A model generated the notes under the pieces. It saw nothing but the letters and a program-made list of their open reading frames with translations, ran no database searches and was not told the origin of the DNA. 64,000 bases of DNA from Elusimicrobiota bacterium (lineage in GTDB: Bacteria; Elusimicrobiota; Elusimicrobia; UBA1565; UBA9628): NCBI GenBank assembly GCA_003452935.1, contig DMMY01000030.1, positions 1 through 64,000 of the forward strand, in the 5' to 3' direction. The position numbers and the translations under genes were made by a program. Shown here in pieces: positions 8,520-16,204 of the stretch (the stretch's first letter is position 1; every line of letters starts with the position of its first letter).

Positions 8520-9524
8520 ATGCCCAAGACCCGCGCCGACAAGCTCCGTCTGCAGCGCTTCATCGCCCGGTTTCCCAAGACGCGCATATTGGTCGTCGGG
8601 GATATCATGCTCGACCAGTTCATCCGGGGGACGGTCTCGCGCATATCCCCCGAAGCCCCGGTTCCCGTGGTCCAGGTCCGGGGCGAGTCCTTCGTGCCGG
8701 GCGGCGCCGGCAACGTGGCCCACAACCTCGGAGCCCTGGGCGCCCGCGTCGAGATCGTCAGCGTGGCCGGCGACGATCCCGCCGGACGGCGCCTGAGCGA
8801 CGACTTTTCCGCCCAACGCATCGAGACCGGCCGCATCGTCATCGACCCGCAGCGCGTGACTTCCCAAAAGTGCCGCGTCATCGCCGAACACCAACAGGTC
8901 GTGCGCTACGACCGGGAGACGCCCCAGCCCCTGTCCAAGGACGTCGAGAACGGAGTCATCAACAGCATAACCGCGGCTCTGCCGGACGCCCAGGGCGTGA
9001 TCCTTTCCGACTACGGCAAGGGGGTCATTACTCCCCGCATCCTCAAAACCACCATCGCCCACGCGCGGCGGCGCGGCATCCCGGTGACGGTGGACCCCAA
9101 GGTCGAGCATTTCGGTCTTTATCGCGGTGTGGACTGCATCACGCCCAACACGGCCGAGGCCTGGGCCGGGATGGGGCTGCCCCCCCAGTCCGGGGAAAAA
9201 CCGCTCACCGAGCTCGGTTGGGCCATCCGCCGGCGCCTGCTGGCCCGATCCGTCCTTATCACGCGAGGCCCCGACGGCATGAGCCTCTTCGAGCCCGATG
9301 GCCGGCTGACCCATATTCCCACGCGCGCGCGCGAGGTTTTCGACGTCACCGGCGCCGGGGACACGGTCATCTCCGTGCTCACCCTAAGCCTGGCGGTCGG
9401 AGCCGATATCCGCGACGCCGCCTACATCTCCAACTACGCGGCCGGCATCGTGGTCGGCAAACTGGGGACGGCCGTGGCCACCATGGCCGAACTGCGGGAG
9501 GCCCTCTGCGCGCGCGAGGGCTAG
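8520..9524 (+). CDS. hldE: D-glycero-beta-D-manno-heptose-7-phosphate kinase (HldE kinase domain)
   Basis: A PfkB-family sugar kinase that phosphorylates heptose 7-phosphate at C1 in ADP-heptose synthesis. 334 residues, matching only the first domain of E. coli HldE (RfaE domain I). Motifs: GDIMLDQFIRGTVSRISPEA (about 27), GGAGNVAHNLGALGA (about 61) and the catalytic VTGAGDTV (about 275). No C-terminal adenylyltransferase domain is present, so that activity must be encoded elsewhere. Its stop codon lies inside a perfect 24-bp palindrome. Confidence 0.9.
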   Translation: MPKTRADKLRLQRFIARFPKTRILVVGDIMLDQFIRGTVSRISPEAPVPVVQVRGESFVPGGAGNVAHNLGALGARVEIVSVAGDDPAGRRLSDDFSAQRIETGRIVIDPQRVTSQKCRVIAEHQQVVRYDRETPQPLSKDVENGVINSITAALPDAQGVILSDYGKGVITPRILKTTIAHARRRGIPVTVDPKVEHFGLYRGVDCITPNTAEAWAGMGLPPQSGEKPLTELGWAIRRRLLARSVLITRGPDGMSLFEPDGRLTHIPTRAREVFDVTGAGDTVISVLTLSLAVGADIRDAAYISNYAAGIVVGKLGTAVATMAELREALCAREG

Positions 9525-9534
9525 CCCTCGCGCG
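9511..9534. repeat. Perfect 24-bp palindrome over the hldE stop codon
   Basis: Arms CGCGCGAGGG and CCCTCGCGCG flank CTAG, giving a fully self-complementary sequence that includes the TAG stop. There is no T-run after it, so a classical intrinsic terminator is unlikely. It may slow ribosomes or stabilise mRNA at the only sizeable gap in the operon. Confidence 0.6.
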
Positions 9535-9583
9535 GCTGCGCGGTCGAGCTTTGCTGCCAACGACAGAGACGCTGGACAGGACG

Positions 9584-10345
9584 GTGAAGCGAGGCAAGAC
9601 GAGGCCCGGCCTGGCGGCATGCATCGTCATCCCCGCGCGCTACGCTTCGACCCGCTTTCCCGCCAAGGTCCTGGCGAAGCTGGGAGGCCGGCCGGTCGTG
9701 CAATGGTGCTGGGAAGCGGCGGTCGCCGCGCGGGTAGGGCCCGTGATCGTGGCCGCGGACGACGAACGCGTGCGCCGAACGGTCGAAGCCTTCGGCGGGA
9801 CCGCGGTCATGACGCCCCCCTCCTGCGCCTCGGGCAGCGACCGCGTCCATTGGGCCTCGCGCCGCCGCAGCGAGGGTTTGATCATCAACCTGCAGGGAGA
9901 CATGCCTTTCATCAAGCCGTCCACCATCCGCCGCGTGGCCCGGCTGCTGCGCAGCCGCCCGCGGGCGCAGATGGCCACGGCCGTGACCCCGCTGCGCGAC
10001 GAAATCCGAGGCCAAGACCCCAACGTGGTCAAGGCCGCCCTGGCCCGCGACGGCCGCGCCCTGTATTTCTCGCGCGCGGCCATCCCCCATCGCCGCGACA
10101 ACGGGCCCGCCGCCCGGTTCGAGCACCTGGGCATCTACGGCTTCCGCCGCCAAGCCTTGGAGCGCTTCGTGCGCCTCAAGCCCAGCCCTTTGGAGCGCTG
10201 CGAGCAGCTCGAGCAATTGCGGGCCTTGGAGGACGGCATGGCCATCCATGCCGCCGTCGTCGATGAGGCTCCCGTGGCCATCGACACGCCGGCCGATCTC
10301 ACGAGAGCCGAGCGCCTATTAAAAAAAATGCGAGGCAGACCATGA
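9584..10345 (+). CDS. kdsB: 3-deoxy-manno-octulosonate cytidylyltransferase (CMP-Kdo synthetase)
   Basis: Activates Kdo with CTP to CMP-Kdo. 253 residues from the GTG at 9584, which has GGACAGG upstream. Motifs: PARYASTRFPAKVLAKLGG (about 17), INLQGDMPFI (about 100), PNVVKAALA, EHLGIYGFRR, ERCEQLEQLRALEDG and IDTPADLTRAE, all standard for KdsB. It overlaps pyrG by ATGA. pyrG supplies its CTP and kdsA lies two genes on, so the Kdo branch is nearly whole here. KdsC and KdsD are not in the window. Confidence 0.93.
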   Translation: MKRGKTRPGLAACIVIPARYASTRFPAKVLAKLGGRPVVQWCWEAAVAARVGPVIVAADDERVRRTVEAFGGTAVMTPPSCASGSDRVHWASRRRSEGLIINLQGDMPFIKPSTIRRVARLLRSRPRAQMATAVTPLRDEIRGQDPNVVKAALARDGRALYFSRAAIPHRRDNGPAARFEHLGIYGFRRQALERFVRLKPSPLERCEQLEQLRALEDGMAIHAAVVDEAPVAIDTPADLTRAERLLKKMRGRP

Positions 10346-11964
10346 CCAAGTATATTTTCGTGACGGGCGGAGTGGTGAGCTCCCTGGGCAAGGGCATCTC
10401 CGCCTCATCCATCGGCCGGCTCCTGCAGGCCCGGGGCCTCAACGTGGCCATGCTCAAGTGCGACCCGTACATCAACGTGGATCCCGGAACCATGAACCCC
10501 TTCCAGCACGGGGAGGTCTACGTGACCGAGGACGGCGCCGAGACGGATCTGGACTTGGGCCATTACGAGAGGTTCCTGGGCCGGGAGATGCACCAGGTCA
10601 ACAATTTCACGGCCGGCAAGGTCTACGAGACGGTCATTTCCCGCGAGCGCCAGGGAGACTTTCTCGGAGCCACGGTCCAGGTCATCCCGCACATCACCGA
10701 CGAGATAAAGACCCGGTTTCGCGCCATCGCCAAGGGCGCGGACGTCGCCATCATCGAGATCGGCGGCACGGTGGGAGACATCGAAAGCCTGCCCTTCCTG
10801 GAAGCGGCCCGGCAAATGGGCCTGGAAGGCGGCAAGGATAACGTGCTTTACGTGCATGTGACCCTTATCCCCTACATCCGCGCCTCCGAGGAGCTCAAGA
10901 CCAAGCCCACGCAGCACAGCGTGGGCAAACTGCGCGAGATCGGCATAAATCCGGACCTCATCGTGTGCCGCACGGAGAAGCCTCTCTCTCCGGAGATCAA
11001 GGCCAAGCTGAGCCTCTTCTGCAACGTGCCCAAGGAATCCGTGATCGAGGCCCATGACGTGCCCAGCATCTACGAGGTCCCCCTGGTCTTCCAAAAACAG
11101 GGCCTCGACGACCAGATCATCATGCTCCTGCGCCTGCGCACCCACTCCAAGGACATGGCTTCCTGGACCGAGATGGTGGACCGCCTCTACCGCCCCAAGC
11201 GCGAGGTGACGATCGCCCTGGCCGGCAAGTACACCGATTACAAGGACGCCTACAAGTCCGTCAACGAAGCCCTCATCCACGCCGGCATCGCCAACGAGGC
11301 GCGCATCAGCATCCGCTTCCTGGACACCACGGACCCGGATATCCGCGCCAAGCTCGCCGACGTGGGCGGGATACTCGTGCCGGGCGGCTTCGGGGATCGG
11401 GGCATCGAGGGCAAGATCCAGGTCGCGCAGCTCGCGCGCGAAGCCCGCATCCCATACTTCGGCCTGTGCCTGGGATTGCAGGTCGCGGTCATCGAATTCG
11501 CGCGCAACGTGCTCAAGCTCGCCGACGCCAACTCCACGGAGTTCGACGCGCGCACGCGCTACCCCGTCATCGACCTCCTGCCCGAGCAAAAAGCGGTCAA
11601 GGAAAAGGGCGCCTCCATGCGCCTGGGAACCTACGAATGCGCCGTCAAAAAGGGAAGCCTGGCGCATCGCGCCTATGGCTTGACCTCGGTCAGCGAGCGT
11701 CACCGGCACAGATTCGAGGTCAACAACAAGTTCCGAAAGCTTATCGAGGAATCGGGGCTTTTGGTGACGGGCACGCACGCGCCCAAGAACCTGGTCGAGA
11801 TCGTGGAGCTCAAGGACCATCCCTGGTTCCTGGCCGTGCAGTTCCATCCCGAGTTCAAGAGCCGCCCGGAAGCCCCGCATCCCCTGTTTCGCGACTTCAT
11901 CGCCGCGGCCCTGACTCGCGCGTCCTCGGACAAAGGCCGCAATGCCCCCTCCCATGCGGTCTAG
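10342..11964 (+). CDS. pyrG: CTP synthase
   Basis: Makes CTP from UTP, ATP and glutamine. 540 residues, normal length. The N-terminal synthase domain begins KYIFVTGGVVSSLGKGISAS (P-loop). The C-terminal class I glutamine amidotransferase has nucleophile Cys376 in YFGLCLGLQ and the His/Glu pair near 501 and 503 in VQFHPEFKSRPE. Sandwiched between kdsB and kdsA with short overlaps, a known arrangement that links CTP supply to CMP-Kdo formation. Confidence 0.97.
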   Translation: MTKYIFVTGGVVSSLGKGISASSIGRLLQARGLNVAMLKCDPYINVDPGTMNPFQHGEVYVTEDGAETDLDLGHYERFLGREMHQVNNFTAGKVYETVISRERQGDFLGATVQVIPHITDEIKTRFRAIAKGADVAIIEIGGTVGDIESLPFLEAARQMGLEGGKDNVLYVHVTLIPYIRASEELKTKPTQHSVGKLREIGINPDLIVCRTEKPLSPEIKAKLSLFCNVPKESVIEAHDVPSIYEVPLVFQKQGLDDQIIMLLRLRTHSKDMASWTEMVDRLYRPKREVTIALAGKYTDYKDAYKSVNEALIHAGIANEARISIRFLDTTDPDIRAKLADVGGILVPGGFGDRGIEGKIQVAQLAREARIPYFGLCLGLQVAVIEFARNVLKLADANSTEFDARTRYPVIDLLPEQKAVKEKGASMRLGTYECAVKKGSLAHRAYGLTSVSERHRHRFEVNNKFRKLIEESGLLVTGTHAPKNLVEIVELKDHPWFLAVQFHPEFKSRPEAPHPLFRDFIAAALTRASSDKGRNAPSHAV

Positions 11965-12799
11965 GAAGGCGGCGGTCAGCGTCGCGGTAGGCGGGGTGAC
12001 CTTTTGCAACGCCGGCCCCGTCGCATTCATCGCCGGACTCTGCGCCCTGGAGTCCGAGGCCGCGCTACTCCGGGTGGGGCGGGCCCTGAAAGCCTCATGC
12101 TCCGCGCTAGGCGCGGGTTTCGTGCTCAAGTGCTCCGCTGACAAGGCCAACCGCACGGCTCTGGGCGGATTTCGCGGACCGGGCATCGAACCCGCGCTCA
12201 AGATCCTCTCCCGCGTGGCGCGTCGATTAGGCGTGCCCGTCCTGACCGACGTTCACGAACCGGCGCAGGCGGCCGTGGCCGCCCGCTATGCCGATATTCT
12301 CCAAATCCCGGCCTTCCTATGCCGCCAAACCGAGATGCTGCTGGCCTGCGGCCGCACCGGCAAGCCCGTTAATCTCAAGAAAGGCCAATTCCTGGCTCCC
12401 TGGGACATGGAAAACGCCGTGCGCAAGATCGAATCCACGGGCAACCGCCGCATCCTCATCACCGAGCGGGGGACGACCTTCGGCTACGGGAACCTGGTGG
12501 TGGACATGCGCTCCCTGGCCGTGATGCGCCGCTTTGGTTATCCAGTCATTTTCGACGCGACCCATTCCGTGCAGCTGCCCGGCGGTCTGGGCCACGCCAC
12601 GGGAGGAGAGCGCCAGTACGCCATGCCCCTGGCCAGGGCCGCCGCGGCCGTCGGCGTCGCCGGGGTCTTCTTCGAGACTCACCCCCGCCCCGACCATGCC
12701 CTTTGCGACGGACCCAACACCCTGGCGCTCAAGGACGCCCCCGCGTTGCTGCGCCAGGTGTGCCGGATAGACTCGCTCGTGAAGCAGGAGCGCCTATGA
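11942..12799 (+). CDS. kdsA: 3-deoxy-8-phosphooctulonate synthase (Kdo-8-phosphate synthase), metal-dependent class
   Basis: Condenses PEP with arabinose 5-phosphate to Kdo-8-phosphate. Conserved segments: SADKANRT, LTDVHEPAQA, DILQIPAFLCRQTEML, NLKKGQFLAPWDM, ERGTTFGYGNLVVDMRS and THPRPDHALCDGPN. Cys34 (in AGLCALES), His208 (DATHSVQ), Glu245 (FFETHP) and Asp256 (LCDGPN) have the same mutual spacing as the metal ligands Cys11/His185/Glu222/Asp233 of the Aquifex aeolicus enzyme, so this is the metal-dependent class. ATG 11942 overlaps pyrG; ATG 11954 is an alternative start. Confidence 0.93.
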   Translation: MPPPMRSRKAAVSVAVGGVTFCNAGPVAFIAGLCALESEAALLRVGRALKASCSALGAGFVLKCSADKANRTALGGFRGPGIEPALKILSRVARRLGVPVLTDVHEPAQAAVAARYADILQIPAFLCRQTEMLLACGRTGKPVNLKKGQFLAPWDMENAVRKIESTGNRRILITERGTTFGYGNLVVDMRSLAVMRRFGYPVIFDATHSVQLPGGLGHATGGERQYAMPLARAAAAVGVAGVFFETHPRPDHALCDGPNTLALKDAPALLRQVCRIDSLVKQERL

Positions 12800-13119
12800 A
12801 ATGCATGAATTGCGGCCAGGAAAACAAGGAAACGTCCAAGGTCTGCAGGAAGTGCGGCCGGGGCCTCGCGATTCCGCCGGCTTGGTTTCCGGACGCCCGC
12901 TGGCATCTCAAGACCCTGGGCGTCATCTACGCCGTTCTCGTGGTCCTCTATTTCGGCGTGGACTTCCTGCTGCGCAAGCTGCCCAAGCCCTACAACGTCC
13001 GGAACATCCCCCTGGAGATGACCCCCTGGCTGCGTCCGGGCGTCAAGCACCTCCCCGAAGAGCAGCTCCAAGCTCCCCCCGAGACGGCCGGGGCCCAGGC
13101 CCCCGCTCCCCAGAAGTGA
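12796..13119 (+). CDS. Small zinc-ribbon membrane protein
   Basis: 107 residues. It begins with a CMNCGQENKETSKVCRKCGRG zinc ribbon (two CxxC pairs), then one transmembrane helix (LGVIYAVLVVLYFGVDFLL, about 42-60), then a proline-rich tail (PPETAGAQAPAPQK). Short proteins of this layout occur widely and have no fixed role. It overlaps kdsA and lptC by 4 bases on either side, so it belongs to the envelope operon. Function not recognised. Confidence 0.75.
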   Translation: MKCMNCGQENKETSKVCRKCGRGLAIPPAWFPDARWHLKTLGVIYAVLVVLYFGVDFLLRKLPKPYNVRNIPLEMTPWLRPGVKHLPEEQLQAPPETAGAQAPAPQK

Positions 13120-13637
13120 TCCGAGCGCGCGCCTGCATCCTTTCGCTCTTCATGCTGTCGGCGGGCCTTGCGGCCTGCCGCCGCGGCGGCGTCGGCTCCT
13201 CCGCGGCGCGCCAGAACCTGGAGGACTTCACCCTGCGCCAATCCCAGCACGGCGTGGCGCTCTGGGAGCTGCAGGCCCGTTACGCGGTGCTGCGCGAAGA
13301 CGCCGGCGAAGCCCAACTCTTCGAGCCGCGCATGCAGTTTTTCCGGGACGGCGCAGTCGCCTCGCGGCTGCGGTCCGTCTCGGGCCGGGTGCTCATCGAC
13401 ACGCACGACGTCATCCTATCGACCGGCGTGGTCCTGGAAGCCCTTCTGGAGCGCTCCATGCTCTTCACGGATTCCCTGTCGTATTCATCCAAGAAGGACT
13501 TGCTGTCCACCGACTCCGAGGTTCGCGTGCAGCGGCCCGAGGGCAGGCTCCTGGGCCGCGGCCTGCAGGCCAAGCCCGACCTCTCGGAAATCAGGATCTT
13601 CAATCAGCGCTCCGTCGTCGAGAAGGGAGACTCATGA
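13116..13637 (+). CDS. lptC: LPS export protein LptC-like lipoprotein
   Basis: 173 residues from a GTG start overlapping the upstream stop. The N-terminus is a lipoprotein signal with lipobox LAAC (SLFMLSAGLAAC). The rest is beta-rich and follows the LptC/OstA pattern: WELQARYAVLREDAGEAQLF, then repeated short strands ending SEVRVQRPEGRLLGRGLQ. LptC normally relays LPS from the LptBFG transporter to LptA. Proteobacterial LptC keeps a transmembrane anchor, so the lipobox is a variant form. Its neighbours LptA and LptB make the assignment firm in context. Confidence 0.8.
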   Translation: MIRARACILSLFMLSAGLAACRRGGVGSSAARQNLEDFTLRQSQHGVALWELQARYAVLREDAGEAQLFEPRMQFFRDGAVASRLRSVSGRVLIDTHDVILSTGVVLEALLERSMLFTDSLSYSSKKDLLSTDSEVRVQRPEGRLLGRGLQAKPDLSEIRIFNQRSVVEKGDS

Positions 13638-14320
13638 GACTGCTCCATTTTCTCCTGGCTTTGGCGGCGGCCGCGGCCCCTCCCGCGGACGGCGGCCGCG
13701 GAGTGGTGGGAGGCGTGGTCCGCAGCCGGGAATGGGTCATCCGCCGCGCCCCGCGCAAGGAAGAGGAATTCATCGGCGACGTCAGCTACCGCAAAGGCCC
13801 CAGCTTCATGAGCGCGGATTGGGCGCTTTTGCGCCACGAACCGCAGATCTGGCAGGCCCGCGGGCATGTGCGCCTGGTCCACACCTTGCGCTCCGGGGAT
13901 GTCATCGATGTGTCGGGAGATCGCGCCGAATTCGATCAGAAAACGGGGCGCGGCCATCTTTTGGGCCTTTCCGGCGGTCCGATCTCTTATCGCCGCGCGC
14001 CGGCCGACGTTCCCCCGGATTCGGGCACGGCGCTCCGCCTAGACTGGGAGGGATCCCGGCGCGCGCGCCTCAGCGGCGAGGTCCACGTCTGGGGCCCGCG
14101 CCTGGAACTTTGGGCGGCGCAGGCTGACTACGACGCGGATCAGGACGCACTGACGCTTTCCGGAGATCGCCCCACGCTGCGCCTCATCGAGGGAGACTGG
14201 ACCGGCGCCGTCCAGGCCGACGTCGTGGTCGCCCGTCAGAAGCCCGATGTCCTGTTGGCCGACGGCAAGACCAGGGGCTGGATCAGATTCAAGGAGCGCC
14301 TGGAGAAATTAGCCCAATGA
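13634..14320 (+). CDS. lptA: LptA/OstA-like periplasmic LPS transport protein
   Basis: 228 residues with a signal peptide (LLHFLLALAAAAAPPA). It has the repeated short beta segments of the OstA fold, for example FIGDVSYRKGPSFMSADWAL, GDVIDVSGDRAEFDQKTGRGHLLG and ARLSGEVHVWGPRLELWAAQADYD. It probably forms the periplasmic bridge for LPS. Overlaps both lptC and lptB by 4 bases. Sequence is divergent, so the name rests on both fold pattern and location. Confidence 0.78.
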   Translation: MRLLHFLLALAAAAAPPADGGRGVVGGVVRSREWVIRRAPRKEEEFIGDVSYRKGPSFMSADWALLRHEPQIWQARGHVRLVHTLRSGDVIDVSGDRAEFDQKTGRGHLLGLSGGPISYRRAPADVPPDSGTALRLDWEGSRRARLSGEVHVWGPRLELWAAQADYDADQDALTLSGDRPTLRLIEGDWTGAVQADVVVARQKPDVLLADGKTRGWIRFKERLEKLAQ

Positions 14321-15036
14321 AGCTTTCCGCCCACGACATCCGCAAGTCATACGGGGAACGCCAGGTGGTCAAGGGCGTGTCCTTGGAGATAGCCTCCGGG
14401 GAAATCGTGGGGCTCCTCGGCCCCAACGGCGCGGGCAAGACCACCACGTTCTACAGCCTGGCCGGATTTATCCGGCCCGAGACCGGCAGCATCGCCATCG
14501 ACGGCTCCGACGTCACGGCCCTGCCCATGTTCGCGCGGGCGCGGCGCGGCCTGGGCTACCTCGCGCAGGAGCCGACCGTGTTCCGGGGCCTGACCGTGGA
14601 ACAGAACCTGCGCGCGGTCCTGGAACGCACATTGCCCAGCCGCCTGGAGCAGATGCGGCGGGTCAAGGAACTCCTGGAGGAGTTCGGGCTCTGGGAGCTT
14701 CGGCGACAGAAGGCCTGGACGCTATCGGGCGGGGAAAAACGGCGCCTCGAGGTGGCCCGGGCCATGATCAGCGAGCCCAAGCTGATCATGCTGGACGAGC
14801 CCTTCGTGGGCATCGACCCCATCACCGTCAACGAACTCAAGACCATGATCTCCCGCCTCAAGGAACGCGGCATCGGCATCCTGATCACCGACCACAACGT
14901 GCGCGAGACCCTGCCCATCATCGATCGCGCCTACTTGATCTACGACGGAAAGATCCTGGTCGAGGGCAACTCCAAGCAACTCCTGGAAGACCCCAATGCG
15001 CGCGAGCTTTACCTCGGCCACGACTTCAAGATCTAG
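14317..15036 (+). CDS. lptB: LPS export ABC transporter ATP-binding protein
   Basis: 239-residue ABC ATPase that powers LPS extraction with LptFG. Walker A GPNGAGKTTT (about 35), Q-loop AQEPTVF, signature LSGGEKRRLEVARAM (about 136), Walker B LIMLDEPFVGID and H-loop ITDHNVRETL. The AQEPTVFRGLTVEQN stretch and the C-terminal end (NARELYLGHDFKI) match LptB closely. Last gene of the operon; the membrane partners LptF and LptG are not in the window. Confidence 0.95.
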   Translation: MKLSAHDIRKSYGERQVVKGVSLEIASGEIVGLLGPNGAGKTTTFYSLAGFIRPETGSIAIDGSDVTALPMFARARRGLGYLAQEPTVFRGLTVEQNLRAVLERTLPSRLEQMRRVKELLEEFGLWELRRQKAWTLSGGEKRRLEVARAMISEPKLIMLDEPFVGIDPITVNELKTMISRLKERGIGILITDHNVRETLPIIDRAYLIYDGKILVEGNSKQLLEDPNARELYLGHDFKI

Positions 15037-15062
15037 GTGCCAGACGTGAACTTCCGGAACTT
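15037..15062 (+). repeat. Dispersed GTGCCAGACG repeat, copy 1
   Basis: The first base follows the lptB stop codon directly. 25 of 26 bases match a copy inside the 3' end of nadB (21858-21883). The unit begins GTGCCAGACGTGAACTT and contains two GAACTT words. It sits in the short gap between convergent genes. Confidence 0.8.
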
Positions 15063-15078
15063 ACTCCGAATCAGTTAA

Positions 15079-15098
15079 AAAAGTCCATCTTGACTTTT
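15079..15098. terminator. Weak hairpin between convergent genes
   Basis: AAAAGTC (15079-15085) pairs with GACTTTT (15092-15098) around a 6-base loop. The A/T-rich arms give a possible bidirectional stop between lptB and the TPR gene, whose own stop codon lies in the right arm. Low GC makes it weak. Confidence 0.35.
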
Positions 15099-16194
15099 AG
15101 GTAAAAAGTTCAAGGTGAGTATGGATACCGGCGCGTCTGGCCCGGGCCAAGGCTCTGGCGAAGAGCCGCTCGGCGGCGAAGGTCAGCCCCTTGGAGTGCA
15201 ATAGACCGGCCAGAGATGTCTCGCACAAGACCACGCCGCGGGTCTCTCCCCCGCGGGCAAAAGCGGTCAGCGCCAGCTCGAATCTTTTCTGCGCAGGCGC
15301 CAGCTCTCCGCGCCGCAAATGAATCCGCCCCAAGCCCCAGTCCACGTAAGCCAGATCCACCGGATCCTCGATGAGGCTGTAAAGCCGGTGCGCCTGGATA
15401 TAGTGCTTCTTCGCGGCGGAGAGTTCCCCCCTCTGGCGAAGCACGTTGGCCAGCCCGCAATGCGCATAGGCCTGCCCGAAGATATCCTGGGTGCCTGACA
15501 CCGCTTTCAACGCCGCGGCGTAATGACGTTGAGCCTCGGCCAATCTGCCCTGCACGCGGGTGACTCCTCCCAGGCCGAAAAGAGCATAGGCACGGCCGGC
15601 AGGGTCGTTGCAGCGGCGGCAAAGCGCCAAGCTTTGCGCGAAGGCGCGTTGCGAGCCGGAAAAATCTCCAGAGAACCGCAAAGCCCCGCCAATCGCCCAA
15701 AGCACGTAACCGGCGGCGGCCAGGTCTTCCTCGCGCAGAAAACGGATCAACTGCGACTTGAACTTGGCTAGGCTCTTCGGATACAAGCCCATAGCCCGCT
15801 CGATCAGCGCATCCTCCAAATCCAGGCGCTCCTGAATGGCTTGATTGCGCAAGGATGCCGCGACTTTGCGGCCGAGGGACAACATGCGGCGGGCTGCCTT
15901 GGTCTCGCCCAGGCTGCGCAGACAAGCGACGTTTCCCAGGCAAGCGTCAAGCCAGGCCGCAGGGTCCTTCTTTGCGGGCCGGCGCAAAAGCCTCCGGTAA
16001 GTCTCGACGGCCTGCGACAAAAATCCTTGCGCGCGCAAAGCCTCGGCGAGCAGAAAATCACGCTCCGGAGCGAACATCTCCGGGACAGGCCGGCGCAGAA
16101 GTGGCAATGCATCTCCAGGACGGCCCTGGTCCATGAAATCCTTGGCCTGTTCCAGGCGCAGGACTGATTGCGCGGCGCGTCGCTCGGTTGTCAT
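15097..16194 (-). CDS. TPR repeat protein
   Basis: 365 residues with no signal peptide, so probably cytoplasmic. Multiple tetratricopeptide units are visible, for example GRAYALFGLGGVTRVQGRLA, GQAYAHCGLANVLRQRGELS and VDLAYVDWGLGRIHLRRGEL, with the alternating Ala/Gly/Leu pattern and about 40-residue spacing. Such proteins scaffold interactions. The last residues (LELFT) and the stop are encoded in the A/T-rich repeat region between this gene and lptB. Contains a near-palindrome GGTGCCTGACACC at 15490-15502. Partner unknown. Confidence 0.75.
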   Translation of the reverse strand: MTTERRAAQSVLRLEQAKDFMDQGRPGDALPLLRRPVPEMFAPERDFLLAEALRAQGFLSQAVETYRRLLRRPAKKDPAAWLDACLGNVACLRSLGETKAARRMLSLGRKVAASLRNQAIQERLDLEDALIERAMGLYPKSLAKFKSQLIRFLREEDLAAAGYVLWAIGGALRFSGDFSGSQRAFAQSLALCRRCNDPAGRAYALFGLGGVTRVQGRLAEAQRHYAAALKAVSGTQDIFGQAYAHCGLANVLRQRGELSAAKKHYIQAHRLYSLIEDPVDLAYVDWGLGRIHLRRGELAPAQKRFELALTAFARGGETRGVVLCETSLAGLLHSKGLTFAAERLFARALARARRAGIHTHLELFT

Positions 16195-16204
16195 GGACGC
16201 TAGA

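Noticed and set aside
10405..12201. Long open frame (598 codons) antisense to pyrG and kdsA
   Set aside because: It lies fully over two well-supported genes, shows no family motif and follows from GC-rich codon use.
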